Shown here one piece after another: positions 16,424-23,397 of a stretch of 32,512 nt of DNA. The position numbers were made by a program, and so were the translations under genes. This DNA is from Candidatus Parabeggiatoa sp. nov. 3. GTDB taxonomy: Bacteria; Pseudomonadota; Gammaproteobacteria; Beggiatoales; Beggiatoaceae. The notes under the pieces are model-generated. The model worked only from the letters and a program-made list of their open reading frames with translations, did not search any database and was not told where the DNA came from. The DNA lies in contig QNEL01000024.1 in NCBI GenBank assembly GCA_003645185.1, positions 1-32,512 of the forward strand, in the 5' to 3' direction. The first letter of the stretch is position 1; every line of letters starts with the position of its first letter.

Positions 16424-16735
16424 GAGGTGTTAAATCTGTTGGCAAAAGCTTGATCATTTTTCATCCTAGTTTTGTTCCAATGGGGCCCAAACTCAACATA
16501 AACACTCGGCTCACGCAGAGCCGCAGAGACGCAGAGAATGAGAGTTCAGTGATATCAGGGTTAGACAAGCAGGCTTGTTTAAACCTCGCTATACACCTCT
16601 GCGGCTCTGCGGCTCTGCGTGAGCCTAAAAAAAATAGGTTACAAATTATTGGTGTGCATAGACGGGGTTGAATCCGAATATGGAATAAAAATAGGGTGAA
16701 AAAAACGAGCAAAATCAACTCATATTTAACACCCC
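16424..16735. mobile_element. MITE family 1, copy 2, nested in R2
   Basis: Ends GAGGTGTTAAAT and ATTTAACACCCC are inverted and match copy 1 (one mismatch at the left end). GGGATGACG is present on both sides as the target duplication. The subterminal GAATAAAAATAGGGTGAAAA is shared with copy 1. The interior differs: here it is a long hairpin of GGCTCACGCAGAGCCGCAGA with its complement CTCTGCGGCTCTGCGTGAGC. The 312-base element splits a copy of R2. Confidence 0.85.
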
Positions 16736-16736
16736 A

Positions 16737-16965
16737 GGGATGACGGCTTATGCTTTATTTATTCTACGCGCTGTGATTATTGTTTTGATTGTTAATTTGG
16801 AAATGTACTTATCAATTGCTAATTATGATTAAAAGTTTGCTATCTTTTTTTGTTTGTGTTCTAATGTTTTGCGGGAACAATTTGGTGAAATGTAGTTAAA
16901 GTAGGGGAGGAAGCAATAGCGAAACTCACCATTTCTTAATATGATAGTCATTTTTCATTAATCTA
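16737..16965. repeat. R2 repeat, right part (interrupted copy)
   Basis: About 230 bases from GGATGACGGCTTATGC to the CATTTTTCATTAA region match 23051-23292 at high identity. It ends about 95 bases before the toxin gene, so part of the toxin promoter region may derive from this repeat. Confidence 0.85.
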
Positions 16966-17059
16966 ACGGTTGCGGTGAGTTGAGCGTTGCAAGCTCAGGA
17001 ACGAAGTTGCGTGTAATGAAGCCCACCACGCTATATTTTAAATAAGGATAATATTAAAA

Positions 17060-17617
17060 ATGATAATAAAAGGAACACATGGTACTTGTTCTTCCAATGC
17101 TGATTCAATTAGAGCTAACGGATTTACGTGTTCTAAGGTAGCTCTTAGAGGTGAAGGAGTGTACTTTTGGGGTTATATGTCAGATGAGCTTGAAATTTAT
17201 GCAAGAGATTTAGCGATAGCTTGGTGGCGATTTGCTAAAAAAAGAGGTGACTATGCAAATATGGCCAATCAAAACTGTTCGGTTATTTTTGTCCATTTAA
17301 ATGTTGAGGATCAGGATATTTTAGACTTTGAGGATCAGCAAATTAGAGAAAAATTTATCATATTTTATCAAAAGGTTTTTGAAAAATTTGAAGGAAAGAG
17401 CGAAATAGAAAAAATCTCGGATACATACAACCGGTTTGTAAATAAACTAGAAAAATCTATCGGAAAAACATTCTCAATGCTCCATGTAAAAGTTCAAGCT
17501 CCAAAAAGATATGAGAAAATGTTACCAATAGACATAACAGGGCAACCATCGTGTTATGTGGTAAGAGATTTAGAGTGTATTGAAATTAACAAGTTTGAGG
17601 AAAATAAGAATGAATAA
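17060..17617 (+). CDS. ADP-ribosyltransferase-fold toxin of a CmdTAC-like system
   Basis: 185 residues with the start of a PARP-like ADP-ribosyltransferase: IIKGTHGTCSSNADSIRANG (candidate NAD-binding His7 in H-G-T), then ALRGEGVYFWG (candidate Tyr35). These would be the H and Y of the H-Y-E triad. Near the C-terminus SCYVVRDLECIEI aligns by eye with the strand that carries the catalytic Glu in PARPs. Cys165 would take that place, as some mono-ADP-ribosyltransferases lack the Glu. A clear AAGGA site precedes the ATG. The next gene starts inside this one (ATG at 17610), and a SecB-like chaperone gene follows, the layout of toxin-antitoxin-chaperone modules. CmdTAC is a known phage-defence module of this make-up, in which the toxin modifies mRNA. 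The same target here is inference. Confidence 0.78.
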   Translation: MIIKGTHGTCSSNADSIRANGFTCSKVALRGEGVYFWGYMSDELEIYARDLAIAWWRFAKKRGDYANMANQNCSVIFVHLNVEDQDILDFEDQQIREKFIIFYQKVFEKFEGKSEIEKISDTYNRFVNKLEKSIGKTFSMLHVKVQAPKRYEKMLPIDITGQPSCYVVRDLECIEINKFEENKNE

Positions 17618-17900
17618 TCAAATTATCTTGGATGCGATAGATGATATGTTGAATGAATTGGATTTAATGTCTGATGAAAAGTTGCAAGCAGAATATGAAA
17701 ATCTTAATTATGGATCGGTTGGCAGAGTATTTATTGAAGCGGAAGATTTTTTTGCCTTTTTGTTGAACGAAAGTATTGAAGAATACACCATGAACAATCC
17801 GTCTATTGACTCTTATATTTATAATCCCTTTGAAACTCACGGTGGATTAATCGGTAAAACTTTAGTTAACGATGACGTACATAAGTTATTGGCAGCGTAA
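17610..17900 (+). CDS. Putative antitoxin of the toxin-antitoxin-chaperone operon
   Basis: A 96-residue acidic protein starting at the ATG at 17610, eight bases inside the end of the toxin gene. The GAGGAAAATAAGA stretch, coding the toxin tail, provides the ribosome site. An in-frame upstream ATG at 17580 is less likely because it lies deeper in the toxin. No DNA-binding domain is recognisable. The N-terminal half is helical and acidic (LDAIDDMLNELDLMSDEKLQ). The C-terminal third is hydrophobic and glycine/aromatic-rich (SYIYNPFETHGGLIGKTL), which could be the aggregation-prone chaperone-dependent segment seen in other such antitoxins. Its identity as antitoxin rests only on position between an ART toxin and a SecB-like chaperone, two bases before the latter's ATG. 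Confidence 0.7.
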   Translation: MNNQIILDAIDDMLNELDLMSDEKLQAEYENLNYGSVGRVFIEAEDFFAFLLNESIEEYTMNNPSIDSYIYNPFETHGGLIGKTLVNDDVHKLLAA

Positions 17901-17902
17901 TT

Positions 17903-18334
17903 ATGAGTGAAAAATATGAAAACCATCCCATTCAGTTAAGAGCCTTAAAAATTCTTGAACTTTCTATAAAAGTTATTTCTGAACATGAGCAATTACCTGA
18001 TATAGAAAAATTTTCTTTGTTTCATGGGCATAATGGATATGATGATGAGAAAAAAATGATTGCTGTCAAAATTGGGGTAGAAATTGGTAGAGAAGTAGAA
18101 GAGACTCCGTTTGAGCTTAGAGTAGAGATTTTAGGGGGATTTAATGTTAATGATGAAAAATTTTCCACCAAATTTATTCATAGTTGGGCAGAACAGAATG
18201 CGCCACTAATTCTCTATCCTTATCTTCGAGAACAGGTATTCAGCTTAACCTCCCGTGTTGGATTTAAAGGTGTACTTTTACCTCTTTTCCAAGTTCCTAC
18301 TCTTTCTGTTGCTAAAGAGTTAGAGAAAGTTTAG
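17903..18334 (+). CDS. SecB-like chaperone of the toxin-antitoxin-chaperone operon
   Basis: 143 residues with the SecB fold pattern. There is an N-terminal strand IQLRALKILELSIKVI, a four-strand sheet region (AVKIGVEIG, FELRVEILGGFNV), and the SecB signature NAPLILYPYLREQVFSLTSR (residues 99-118). GFKGVLLPLFQVPTL ends the core. The signature corresponds to C/A-P-x-x-L-F-P-Y-x-R-E in canonical SecB. The E. coli SecB acidic tail is absent. Its ATG is two bases after the antitoxin stop. Export SecB is usually encoded near grxC/gpsA, so this copy is an accessory paralogue. In TAC systems the chaperone binds the antitoxin and protects it. Phage infection would release the toxin when the chaperone is disturbed. 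Confidence 0.85.
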   Translation: MSEKYENHPIQLRALKILELSIKVISEHEQLPDIEKFSLFHGHNGYDDEKKMIAVKIGVEIGREVEETPFELRVEILGGFNVNDEKFSTKFIHSWAEQNAPLILYPYLREQVFSLTSRVGFKGVLLPLFQVPTLSVAKELEKV

Positions 18335-18339
18335 AAAAA

Positions 18340-18404
18340 ATGCCGTGTACAAGCAAAGCATCATACACCATGAACAAATTTTGTAAGGTGGATGGCGGCT
18401 TATG
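18340..18404. repeat. R2 repeat fragment
   Basis: CCATGAACAAATTTTGTAAG and GGCGGCTTATGC match the first part of R2 (compare 23004-23080). The copy stops where the partial gene 18402-18716 begins, so the repeat is fused to its 5' end. Confidence 0.75.
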
Positions 18405-18716
18405 CTAGCTGATTTATCTTCCAATAATAGTAGCCTCCATAATAATCTCGCATTAGCTTTTGATATGGCAGAAAGTGGTAGAACTTCTGCTGGATATTGT
18501 TTTGAAAAGGAATTGGAGAAGCACAACAAATCTATGTATTTAGTTAGTCAATTACTATCATCTTTATTCAAAAAATATGAATGGGATGGCATATATATCC
18601 CAGGGGTTCATGGTGAGCAAGGGCATCATTATCATAATCTTGTCATTTTCGGTACGAAAGTCAATGAATGGGAAGCTTGGGCAAATGGTTCGTATTTTCA
18701 AAAACTTAAAAAGTGA
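18402..18716 (+). CDS. Unidentified short protein, probably 5'-truncated
   Basis: 104 residues, not recognised. Its ATG lies at the end of an R2 repeat fragment, so an original N-terminus may have been removed by the repeat. The C-terminal half looks like a folded domain: KYEWDGIYIPGVHGEQGHHYHNLVIFG followed by NEWEAWANGSYF. The combination of Gly, His and Trp suggests a conserved beta-rich active site, with histidines in GEQGHHYHN. I could not match it to a named family; an ADP-ribosyltransferase- or RES-like C-terminus is only a thought. It stands downstream of the TAC operon on the same strand and could be read through from it. Confidence 0.5.
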   Translation: MLADLSSNNSSLHNNLALAFDMAESGRTSAGYCFEKELEKHNKSMYLVSQLLSSLFKKYEWDGIYIPGVHGEQGHHYHNLVIFGTKVNEWEAWANGSYFQKLKK

Positions 18717-18755
18717 GAAGGTAATTCATACATAATATTTGACCAACAAAGGTTC

Positions 18756-18785
18756 CATCGTTCCCAACGTCTTCGTTGGGAATGT
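18756..18785. repeat. Hairpin repeat CGTTCCCAACG/CGTTGGGAA
   Basis: Ten-base arms with a four-base loop, in the leader of the GTPase gene. This hairpin sequence is a common dispersed motif in the same bacterial group (from memory). An in-frame upstream ATG at 18739 would translate it, which is a reason not to use that start. Confidence 0.65.
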
Positions 18786-18879
18786 GCATCGCGATGCTCT
18801 GTGTCGTACAATCAAACTTGGTAAAACATGTTGTCGATCTTTACATCTTGATTACTTAACAAAGAGGAATAATATTTAT

Positions 18880-19719
18880 ATGGAATTTATAATAACCCTA
18901 ATCATTGCTATTCTTAGTGGGGTTGCTACAAAAGTAGTAGATAGTTTTTTTGAAAAACAGAAAATGGATGAAATGGAAAAAAAATTGGAAGAATTGAAAA
19001 ACGGTTTTACGCTGCCAGTTCAAGTTCCTTCAAAAGATAAACGAAACTCTGTTCTTTTAGTGGGGTTGGGTGGAAGCGGAAAAACATCATTCATTAGTAG
19101 TCTGCTGGCAAATGGGCAAGCAAATCCAGATGAAAGGACAGAAAAATTTGAAATATATCATGGTATGAGAAGATCAAACAAAGAAAACAAAAATGTTAGT
19201 TCAGAATGTACTTCTTATTGGTTTTATATAGCTGACTATAAAGGACAAAAGATTGGACAATTGATTAGCTCGTTTCTTGTTCAACAAAAAAGACCGTATT
19301 CGCCATTTGCATATACCTATATTAACTCTCTTGTCTTTTTGGTTGATTTATTGCCTCCTCCCAAAAATCAAAATGATAAAGACTTAACACCACAAAACAA
19401 ACTTGATATTGAGCGAGTAAAGTTACACAGCAAAGAATGGAATGACACTGCATTAGACGCAGTTTTTGGTTTGCTTACAAGTGAACTAAAATATGTTGTT
19501 CTTTTCATAAATAAAGTTGATTTAATGGCTAACAGGACAGAAAAAGCTGACGAAAGCTACAAGCAAGTTTTTGATGAATTATCTGAACGAATTAGAAAAA
19601 GATGCGGTAAAGCTCAATTTGATGTGATATTGGGATCCGCAAAAAATGGAACATCGATGAATATTGTTGAGACAAAGATGATGGCTTATTCTGTTTCTAA
19701 TAATGATATTTCTAGGTAG
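18880..19719 (+). CDS. Membrane-anchored small GTPase-like protein
   Basis: 279 residues. The ATG at 18880 is chosen because an AGAGGAA site precedes it; in-frame translation from 18739 would start in a repeat. The order is a membrane anchor (residues 2-19, EFIITLIIAILSGVATKV), a short coiled coil (EKQKMDEMEKKLEELKNG), and a G domain. G1 is GLGGSGKTS (62-70), a DxxG-like DYKGQKIGQ is the G3 candidate, LFINKVDLM contains the G4 N-K-x-D, and LGSAKNGTS is the G5 S-A-K. A loop with DLLPPPKNQNDKDLTPQNK lies between G3 and G4. It is followed eight bases later by a second single-pass membrane protein. The arrangement recalls signal-recognition-receptor or Rab-like membrane switches, but no named family is certain. 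A role in defence is suggested only by location. Confidence 0.75.
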   Translation: MEFIITLIIAILSGVATKVVDSFFEKQKMDEMEKKLEELKNGFTLPVQVPSKDKRNSVLLVGLGGSGKTSFISSLLANGQANPDERTEKFEIYHGMRRSNKENKNVSSECTSYWFYIADYKGQKIGQLISSFLVQQKRPYSPFAYTYINSLVFLVDLLPPPKNQNDKDLTPQNKLDIERVKLHSKEWNDTALDAVFGLLTSELKYVVLFINKVDLMANRTEKADESYKQVFDELSERIRKRCGKAQFDVILGSAKNGTSMNIVETKMMAYSVSNNDISR

Positions 19720-19727
19720 AAAAACGA

Positions 19728-20096
19728 ATGAATAATTGGCGAGATCCCCGTGATAGTGACTATGATTTACCATCACGAAAAGAGTTACTATTACTAGAAG
19801 AGTCACCAGAAGAGAAGTCAGGAATTATTACAAGTAAGAAATTGCAAGTTGTACATTTCTCGACTATAGTGATGGTAATACTACTGCTAATAAGTATTGG
19901 TTTTAATGTTAAGTTGCTTGAGAGCAAGCAAAGTTGTGATTTTAAGTTGCTTGAGATCGAGCAAACTTATGATAATTTGAACAAACAATACAAAAGCTTA
20001 ATTGAAAAAAATAAAATTTTGTCTGAGAGTAAGCGAAATTGTGATAAAAGCTCAACTGAAGATATTAAGAACTCGCCTAAAAAACAGGATAATTAG
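19728..20096 (+). CDS. Single-pass membrane coiled-coil protein, GTPase partner
   Basis: 122 residues. About 45 polar cytoplasmic residues (WRDPRDSDYDLPSRKELLLLEESPEEK) precede one transmembrane helix (VVHFSTIVMVILLLISIGFNV). A coiled coil follows, with a short internal duplication (KLLESKQSCDFKLLEIEQ) and then SLIEKNKILSESKRNCDKS, ending in a polar tail. There are three Cys in the coiled-coil part, which by topology might face the periplasm and form disulfides. It begins eight bases after the GTPase stop on the same strand, so the pair should be co-transcribed. No family recognised; it may be an adaptor or partner of the GTPase. Confidence 0.65.
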   Translation: MNNWRDPRDSDYDLPSRKELLLLEESPEEKSGIITSKKLQVVHFSTIVMVILLLISIGFNVKLLESKQSCDFKLLEIEQTYDNLNKQYKSLIEKNKILSESKRNCDKSSTEDIKNSPKKQDN

Positions 20097-20577
20097 CGAG
20101 CGTAGCATGGGTTACGTGTAGGGTGGGTAGCAGCTTCGCTGCAACCCACCATTCCTCCTAAAAGGAAAATCCACGCGCTTTCAAAATTTATCAAGGCTGT
20201 CGTCAGTAATTATTGCTGACTTCAGCTTTTTTTTATGACACAAATCAATTAATCTTGGTGGGTGAGCAACATAGCAAAATCCACCCTACAAAAATATCTA
20301 ACCGCACAAGTCGAAAATTATCAAGGCTGTCATCAGTAATCATTGCTGACTTCAGCCGGTTACACTTGCTACACCATCAACTGGCTTAAAAGCCCTTGTA
20401 AATCGGGATGACGGTTGGCTTCAAGATGTTCAGCAGCCCACCATTTATATTTCTCCTTGAGAAAATCGTTCCTGATTTTTTGGCTGCGAAGATTTGTAAT
20501 TCTTTGAAAAGAATTGTAGAGTGGATACGCTATTGCTTTAAAAACCTACACAATGTACCACAATAGGAGCCCAATAG
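20097..20577. other. Repeat-rich gap after the GTPase pair
   Basis: Contains a GTGGGTAGCAGC...CAACCCACC unit at about 20117-20155, the terminator hairpin at 20193-20234, a GTGGGTGAGC...CCACCCTAC unit, the second T-family hairpin at 20335-20357, and a leader with AGGAG before the AbrB gene. No gene supported. Confidence 0.6.
20193..20234 (+). terminator. Rho-independent terminator-like hairpin (repeat family T)
   Basis: The stem GGCTGTCGTCAG with complement CTGACTTCAGC and a TAATTATT loop is followed by eight T residues, on the plus strand about 100 bases after the GTPase pair. The same hairpin recurs at 20335-20357 (no T-tract) and 24868-24909 (with T-tract). Confidence 0.75.
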
Positions 20578-20781
20578 ATGGAAAACACAACACTTTCTCC
20601 CAATTTTTTGGTATCGATACCTGAAAACATCGTCAAACAATTACACTTACGAGTAGGTCAACAATTGACTTGCATTGCTAAAGAAGGCAATATCCAATTA
20701 ATCCCACAACGTGATATTCAATCCATTCGTGGAATCTTTGAAGGGGCTAACCCAGAAAACTATAGGGAACGCGCATCTTGA
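20578..20781 (+). CDS. AbrB/MazE-family antitoxin (VapB-like)
   Basis: 67 residues of the SpoVT/AbrB swapped-hairpin fold: LVSIPENIVKQLHLRVGQQL is the DNA-binding strand-helix, and GNIQLIPQRD is the last core strand. A short tail IRGIFEGANPENYRERAS is the part expected to bind a toxin. An AGGAG site is well placed before the ATG. In VapBC operons the toxin gene follows and overlaps; here a stub of that gene does overlap by four bases but is broken (20778-20891). The antitoxin is therefore an intact orphan, perhaps retained for regulation or by chance. Confidence 0.82.
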   Translation: MENTTLSPNFLVSIPENIVKQLHLRVGQQLTCIAKEGNIQLIPQRDIQSIRGIFEGANPENYRERAS

Positions 20782-20891
20782 ACAGCCAATTTTTGATAGA
20801 CACTTGTGGATGGATAGAATGGGTAACTAATGGCGTTTTGGTTGATCAATTTACGCCCTATTTTAAACAACCATCAAATATAAGAGTTTAA
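20778..20891 (+). pseudogene. Truncated vapC toxin (PIN domain)
   Basis: A TTG start overlaps the AbrB stop. The frame reads NSQFLIDTCGWIEWVTNGVL, the usual first strand and helix of PIN toxins with the catalytic Asp in F-L-I-D-T. It ends at a TAA after 37 residues, while VapC normally has about 130. The remaining three acidic residues of the active site are lost. Confidence 0.75.
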
Positions 20892-21190
20892 CAGCAGATG
20901 AATTGGATAATCATGTTAAAAATATCATGGGGGTAAGAACGATAAAAAATAAGGCAGTCATTTTGTGTGAAGGTGACATTAGCGAAGTGAAAAATTTTAA
21001 GAAAAATCCGTCTAAATATAGAAGTCTTGAAAAGTTTCCAGAAACTGAATAGAAGAAAACGGAAAAATGATCGTGATCTTAAAAGTCGCCAACGCCAAAT
21101 GGGTAATAAAGATAAAAAAGTCACAGCGAAAGGTTTAGTGACTTGTTTAGATATGAGTAATGTAAAATCTTTAGTAAATAAAAGAATCTA
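20888..21190 (+). pseudogene. Possible gene remnants in two frames
   Basis: One frame (20888-21052) reads KNKAVILCEGDISEVKNF, reminiscent of a TOPRIM first motif, and stops after 54 residues. The frame beginning about 20998 then reads a Lys/Arg-rich stretch with NDRDLKSRQRQM to a stop near 21190. It may be the decayed 3' part of something once fused to the vapC locus. I do not claim a family. Confidence 0.3.
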
Positions 21191-21191
21191 A

Positions 21192-21459
21192 ATTAAATAC
21201 GGTAAATTTATTCATTTCTGAGTTTATGAAAAATCAATTAATCTCTTAAAAATCAATGATTTCTTATTCCCAACCGACTCAAAGGAAGGACTGAAGCAAC
21301 GCTCCGCATAATAGGAACATTATTTTATCAGATAATATATCAATAATATTGCAATAATAGATTGTTAAAAAACCACAATATTTAATCATATATCATGCCT
21401 GCGATGGTGGGCAAAAAAACACTTGTCCACCTTACATGACTACAGAGAAATAATGCAAA
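21192..21459. other. AT-rich gap before the hydrolase gene
   Basis: Contains a GGTGGGCAAAAAAACACTTGTCCACC dispersed repeat (about 21404-21431). Otherwise featureless. Confidence 0.5.
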
Positions 21460-22176
21460 ATGAAACTTGTTCTGCTACCGGGCTTAGATGGAACTGGAGA
21501 TTTATTCAAGCCATTTATCGAAGTATTGCCAGATGATATTGAAACTTTGGTTGTATCGTATCCGCCTAATTTGAAACTAAGTTACCTAGAATTGGTAAAA
21601 TTTGTAATGGAACAATTGCCTAACGAAGACTATATTTTACTAGGCGAGTCGTTTTCAGGCCCTGTTGCATATCAAATTGCACTTCTTGAGCCAAATGGGC
21701 TTAAATCTGTCATTTTTGTGGCTACCTTTCTCGACAACCCAAGCCGCTTATTACTCCGTATTTTTAATAGACTTCCTGCTAGTGTGATTTTTGCATTACC
21801 TATTCCAGACTTCCTAATTAAATCACTGATGTTAGGTTCAGACGCAAATAGGTGGACAATTGACTTATTTAAACAGTCTATAAATAAAGTAGTAGCTGGT
21901 GTTCTTTCGTTTCGGCTACAAGAAATTAACAAGCTTCACGGAACTAAAACTTTATGTAAAACAAGGGCAATTTACATCCAAGCAACAGATGATAAACTTG
22001 TTCCAAAGAAGTGTGTTGATGGTTTTAAGAAAATGTTTGATGGCATAGTTCTATTTCAAGTAAAAGGGCCTCATTTTATATTGCAGACCAGTCCAGTGGC
22101 TTGCACTGAAATTGTGGCTAGTGAAGTACACTTTATAACAAAGCAAATCCAGCCTACCTCTATCGTCTGCGGCTGA
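21460..22176 (+). CDS. Alpha/beta-hydrolase fold protein
   Basis: 238 residues with the complete catalytic triad of the fold. The nucleophile elbow is LLGESFSGPVA (Ser64). The acid lies in IQATDDKLVPKKC, and the histidine in VKGPHFILQTSP. An oxyanion loop is seen at LLPGLDGTGDLF. The size matches esterases and carboxylesterases such as BioH- or YbfF-like proteins, and the cap region (DNPSRLLLRIFNRLPASV) is short. The substrate cannot be inferred. It stands alone, with repeat-rich gaps on both sides, on the plus strand. The start has only a weak GAGAAA site. Confidence 0.8.
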   Translation: MKLVLLPGLDGTGDLFKPFIEVLPDDIETLVVSYPPNLKLSYLELVKFVMEQLPNEDYILLGESFSGPVAYQIALLEPNGLKSVIFVATFLDNPSRLLLRIFNRLPASVIFALPIPDFLIKSLMLGSDANRWTIDLFKQSINKVVAGVLSFRLQEINKLHGTKTLCKTRAIYIQATDDKLVPKKCVDGFKKMFDGIVLFQVKGPHFILQTSPVACTEIVASEVHFITKQIQPTSIVCG

Positions 22177-22257
22177 TTTGCAACGTTAGGCCCGCGACTC
22201 CGAAGGAGTAATGAATCAAAGGGGCCAAGCTCGAATTAAATTCGGCATGCCAAGGGG

Positions 22258-22493
22258 TAGGGTGTTGACTGAGAGCTTTTTTTAGCGGGTATTTTTCATG
22301 CTGATTTTGTGTTTGTCAAAGGCCTTGAAAATAGCCATTAAAAATTTGGGTTCAACCCCGAAGGGGTTTTCAGGCTAAAATTTCGCTCCGCGAAATTTTA
22401 GCCTGAAAATGTGAATAGCCCCAGGTGGAACCTGGGGTTCCTAAAAACAGCATGAAAAATACATCTCAAAAAAACCTCTCAGTCAACACCCTA
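22258..22493. mobile_element. MITE family 2 (TIR TAGGGTGTTGACTGAGAG)
   Basis: A 236-base element with 18-base perfect inverted ends that continue with one mismatch into poly-T/poly-A, then ATTTTTCATGCTG facing CAGCATGAAAAAT. It is flanked by an exact 9-base direct duplication GCCAAGGGG (22249-22257 and 22494-22502). Two smaller hairpins lie in the centre, one on a TTTCGCTCCGCGAAA core. No coding capacity. The undisturbed target duplication suggests recent movement. Confidence 0.9.
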
Positions 22494-22657
22494 GCCAAGG
22501 GGTCAGAGTAATTGATTTTGGTGTGTTTAATCATGAATCTGGCCCAAATTCAAATACTATAAATTGCCTAACTTTGCTTGCGCTGAAGCCTACGCGAAAA
22601 AGACCACACGGCTTACTTAGCTTGGGCGTTAGGCATGGCATTATTTAAGGAGGAGAT

Positions 22658-23005
22658 ATGATCCTAAGAGCCGTGACTTATTAGCGTATGCGCGATAGTC
22701 ACTATAACAAACGCTTACGCAAAACCACTCGTTATTGGCATCATCGGCGATCAAACAGGCGCGTCCAACAATAGACCATACGATATTTTTGAAGAAGGGG
22801 CAAAGGCACTCAGGCAGCGTAAACCTGATATCGTTTTCCATGTTGGAGATATCGTGGAAAGCCAACCGGATCGTTTCTCCTGCAACCCCACATCCCAAGT
22901 GCAAAAATACATCACTGAGCGATTCAAGAAAGGGGCAGAAATCCTTAGTAGCATCGGTACACCTTACCACCTATCAGTTTGCAAATGTAAAATTAAACAT
23001 AACAC
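22658..23005 (+). pseudogene. Metallophosphoesterase fragment, frameshifted and truncated
   Basis: A strong AAGGAGGA site and ATG at 22658 begin a signal peptide that goes out of frame after eight codons. The following frame gives the rest of the signal (LISVCAIVTITNAYAKP) and then a metallophosphoesterase N-terminus: VIGIIGDQTGASN and KPDIVFHVGDIVE. The last matches the G-D motif of the dinuclear metal site. The sequence stops at the left end of the R2 repeat (ACGTAGGG), which removed the C-terminal two thirds. Two lesions show that the gene is dead. Confidence 0.75.
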
Positions 23006-23292
23006 GTAGGGCGTATCGCTGCGCGTCATCCATGAACAAATTTGGTAAGGTGGATGACGGCTTATGCTTTATTCACTCTACGTGCTGTGTGTGATTATTG
23101 TTTTGATTGTTAATTTGGAAATGTCAATTATCAATGGCTAATTATAAATAATTAAAAGTTTGCTATCTTTTTTGTTTGTGTTCCAATATTCAGCGAGAAC
23201 AAATTTGGTGAAATGTAGTTAAAGTCGGGGGGGGGTTCGCTACCGCAAAACCCACTATTTCTCAATTGGCATGATGATCATTTTATTAACCT
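23004..23292. repeat. R2 repeat, most complete copy
   Basis: About 290 bases. The left part has ACGTAGGGCGTATCG... and inverted CTTTATTCACTCTACGT ends, the right part is AT-rich. Matching segments are 16374-16423 plus 16737-16965, and 18340-18404. This copy interrupts a metallophosphoesterase gene. Confidence 0.85.
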
Positions 23293-23397
23293 TCTGCCCG
23301 ATACGAAATGGCATTGACGCTTCGCTTGCTGCCAAAAGCTACTTTGCTTTGTACCTTCTGGCAGCAGGTTATGCTATAAAAACAGATTGACAATACT

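Noticed and set aside
18739-18879. N-terminal extension of the GTPase from an ATG-like codon at 18739
   Set aside because: It translates a hairpin repeat. The ATG at 18880 has a good AGAGGAA site and begins a membrane anchor.
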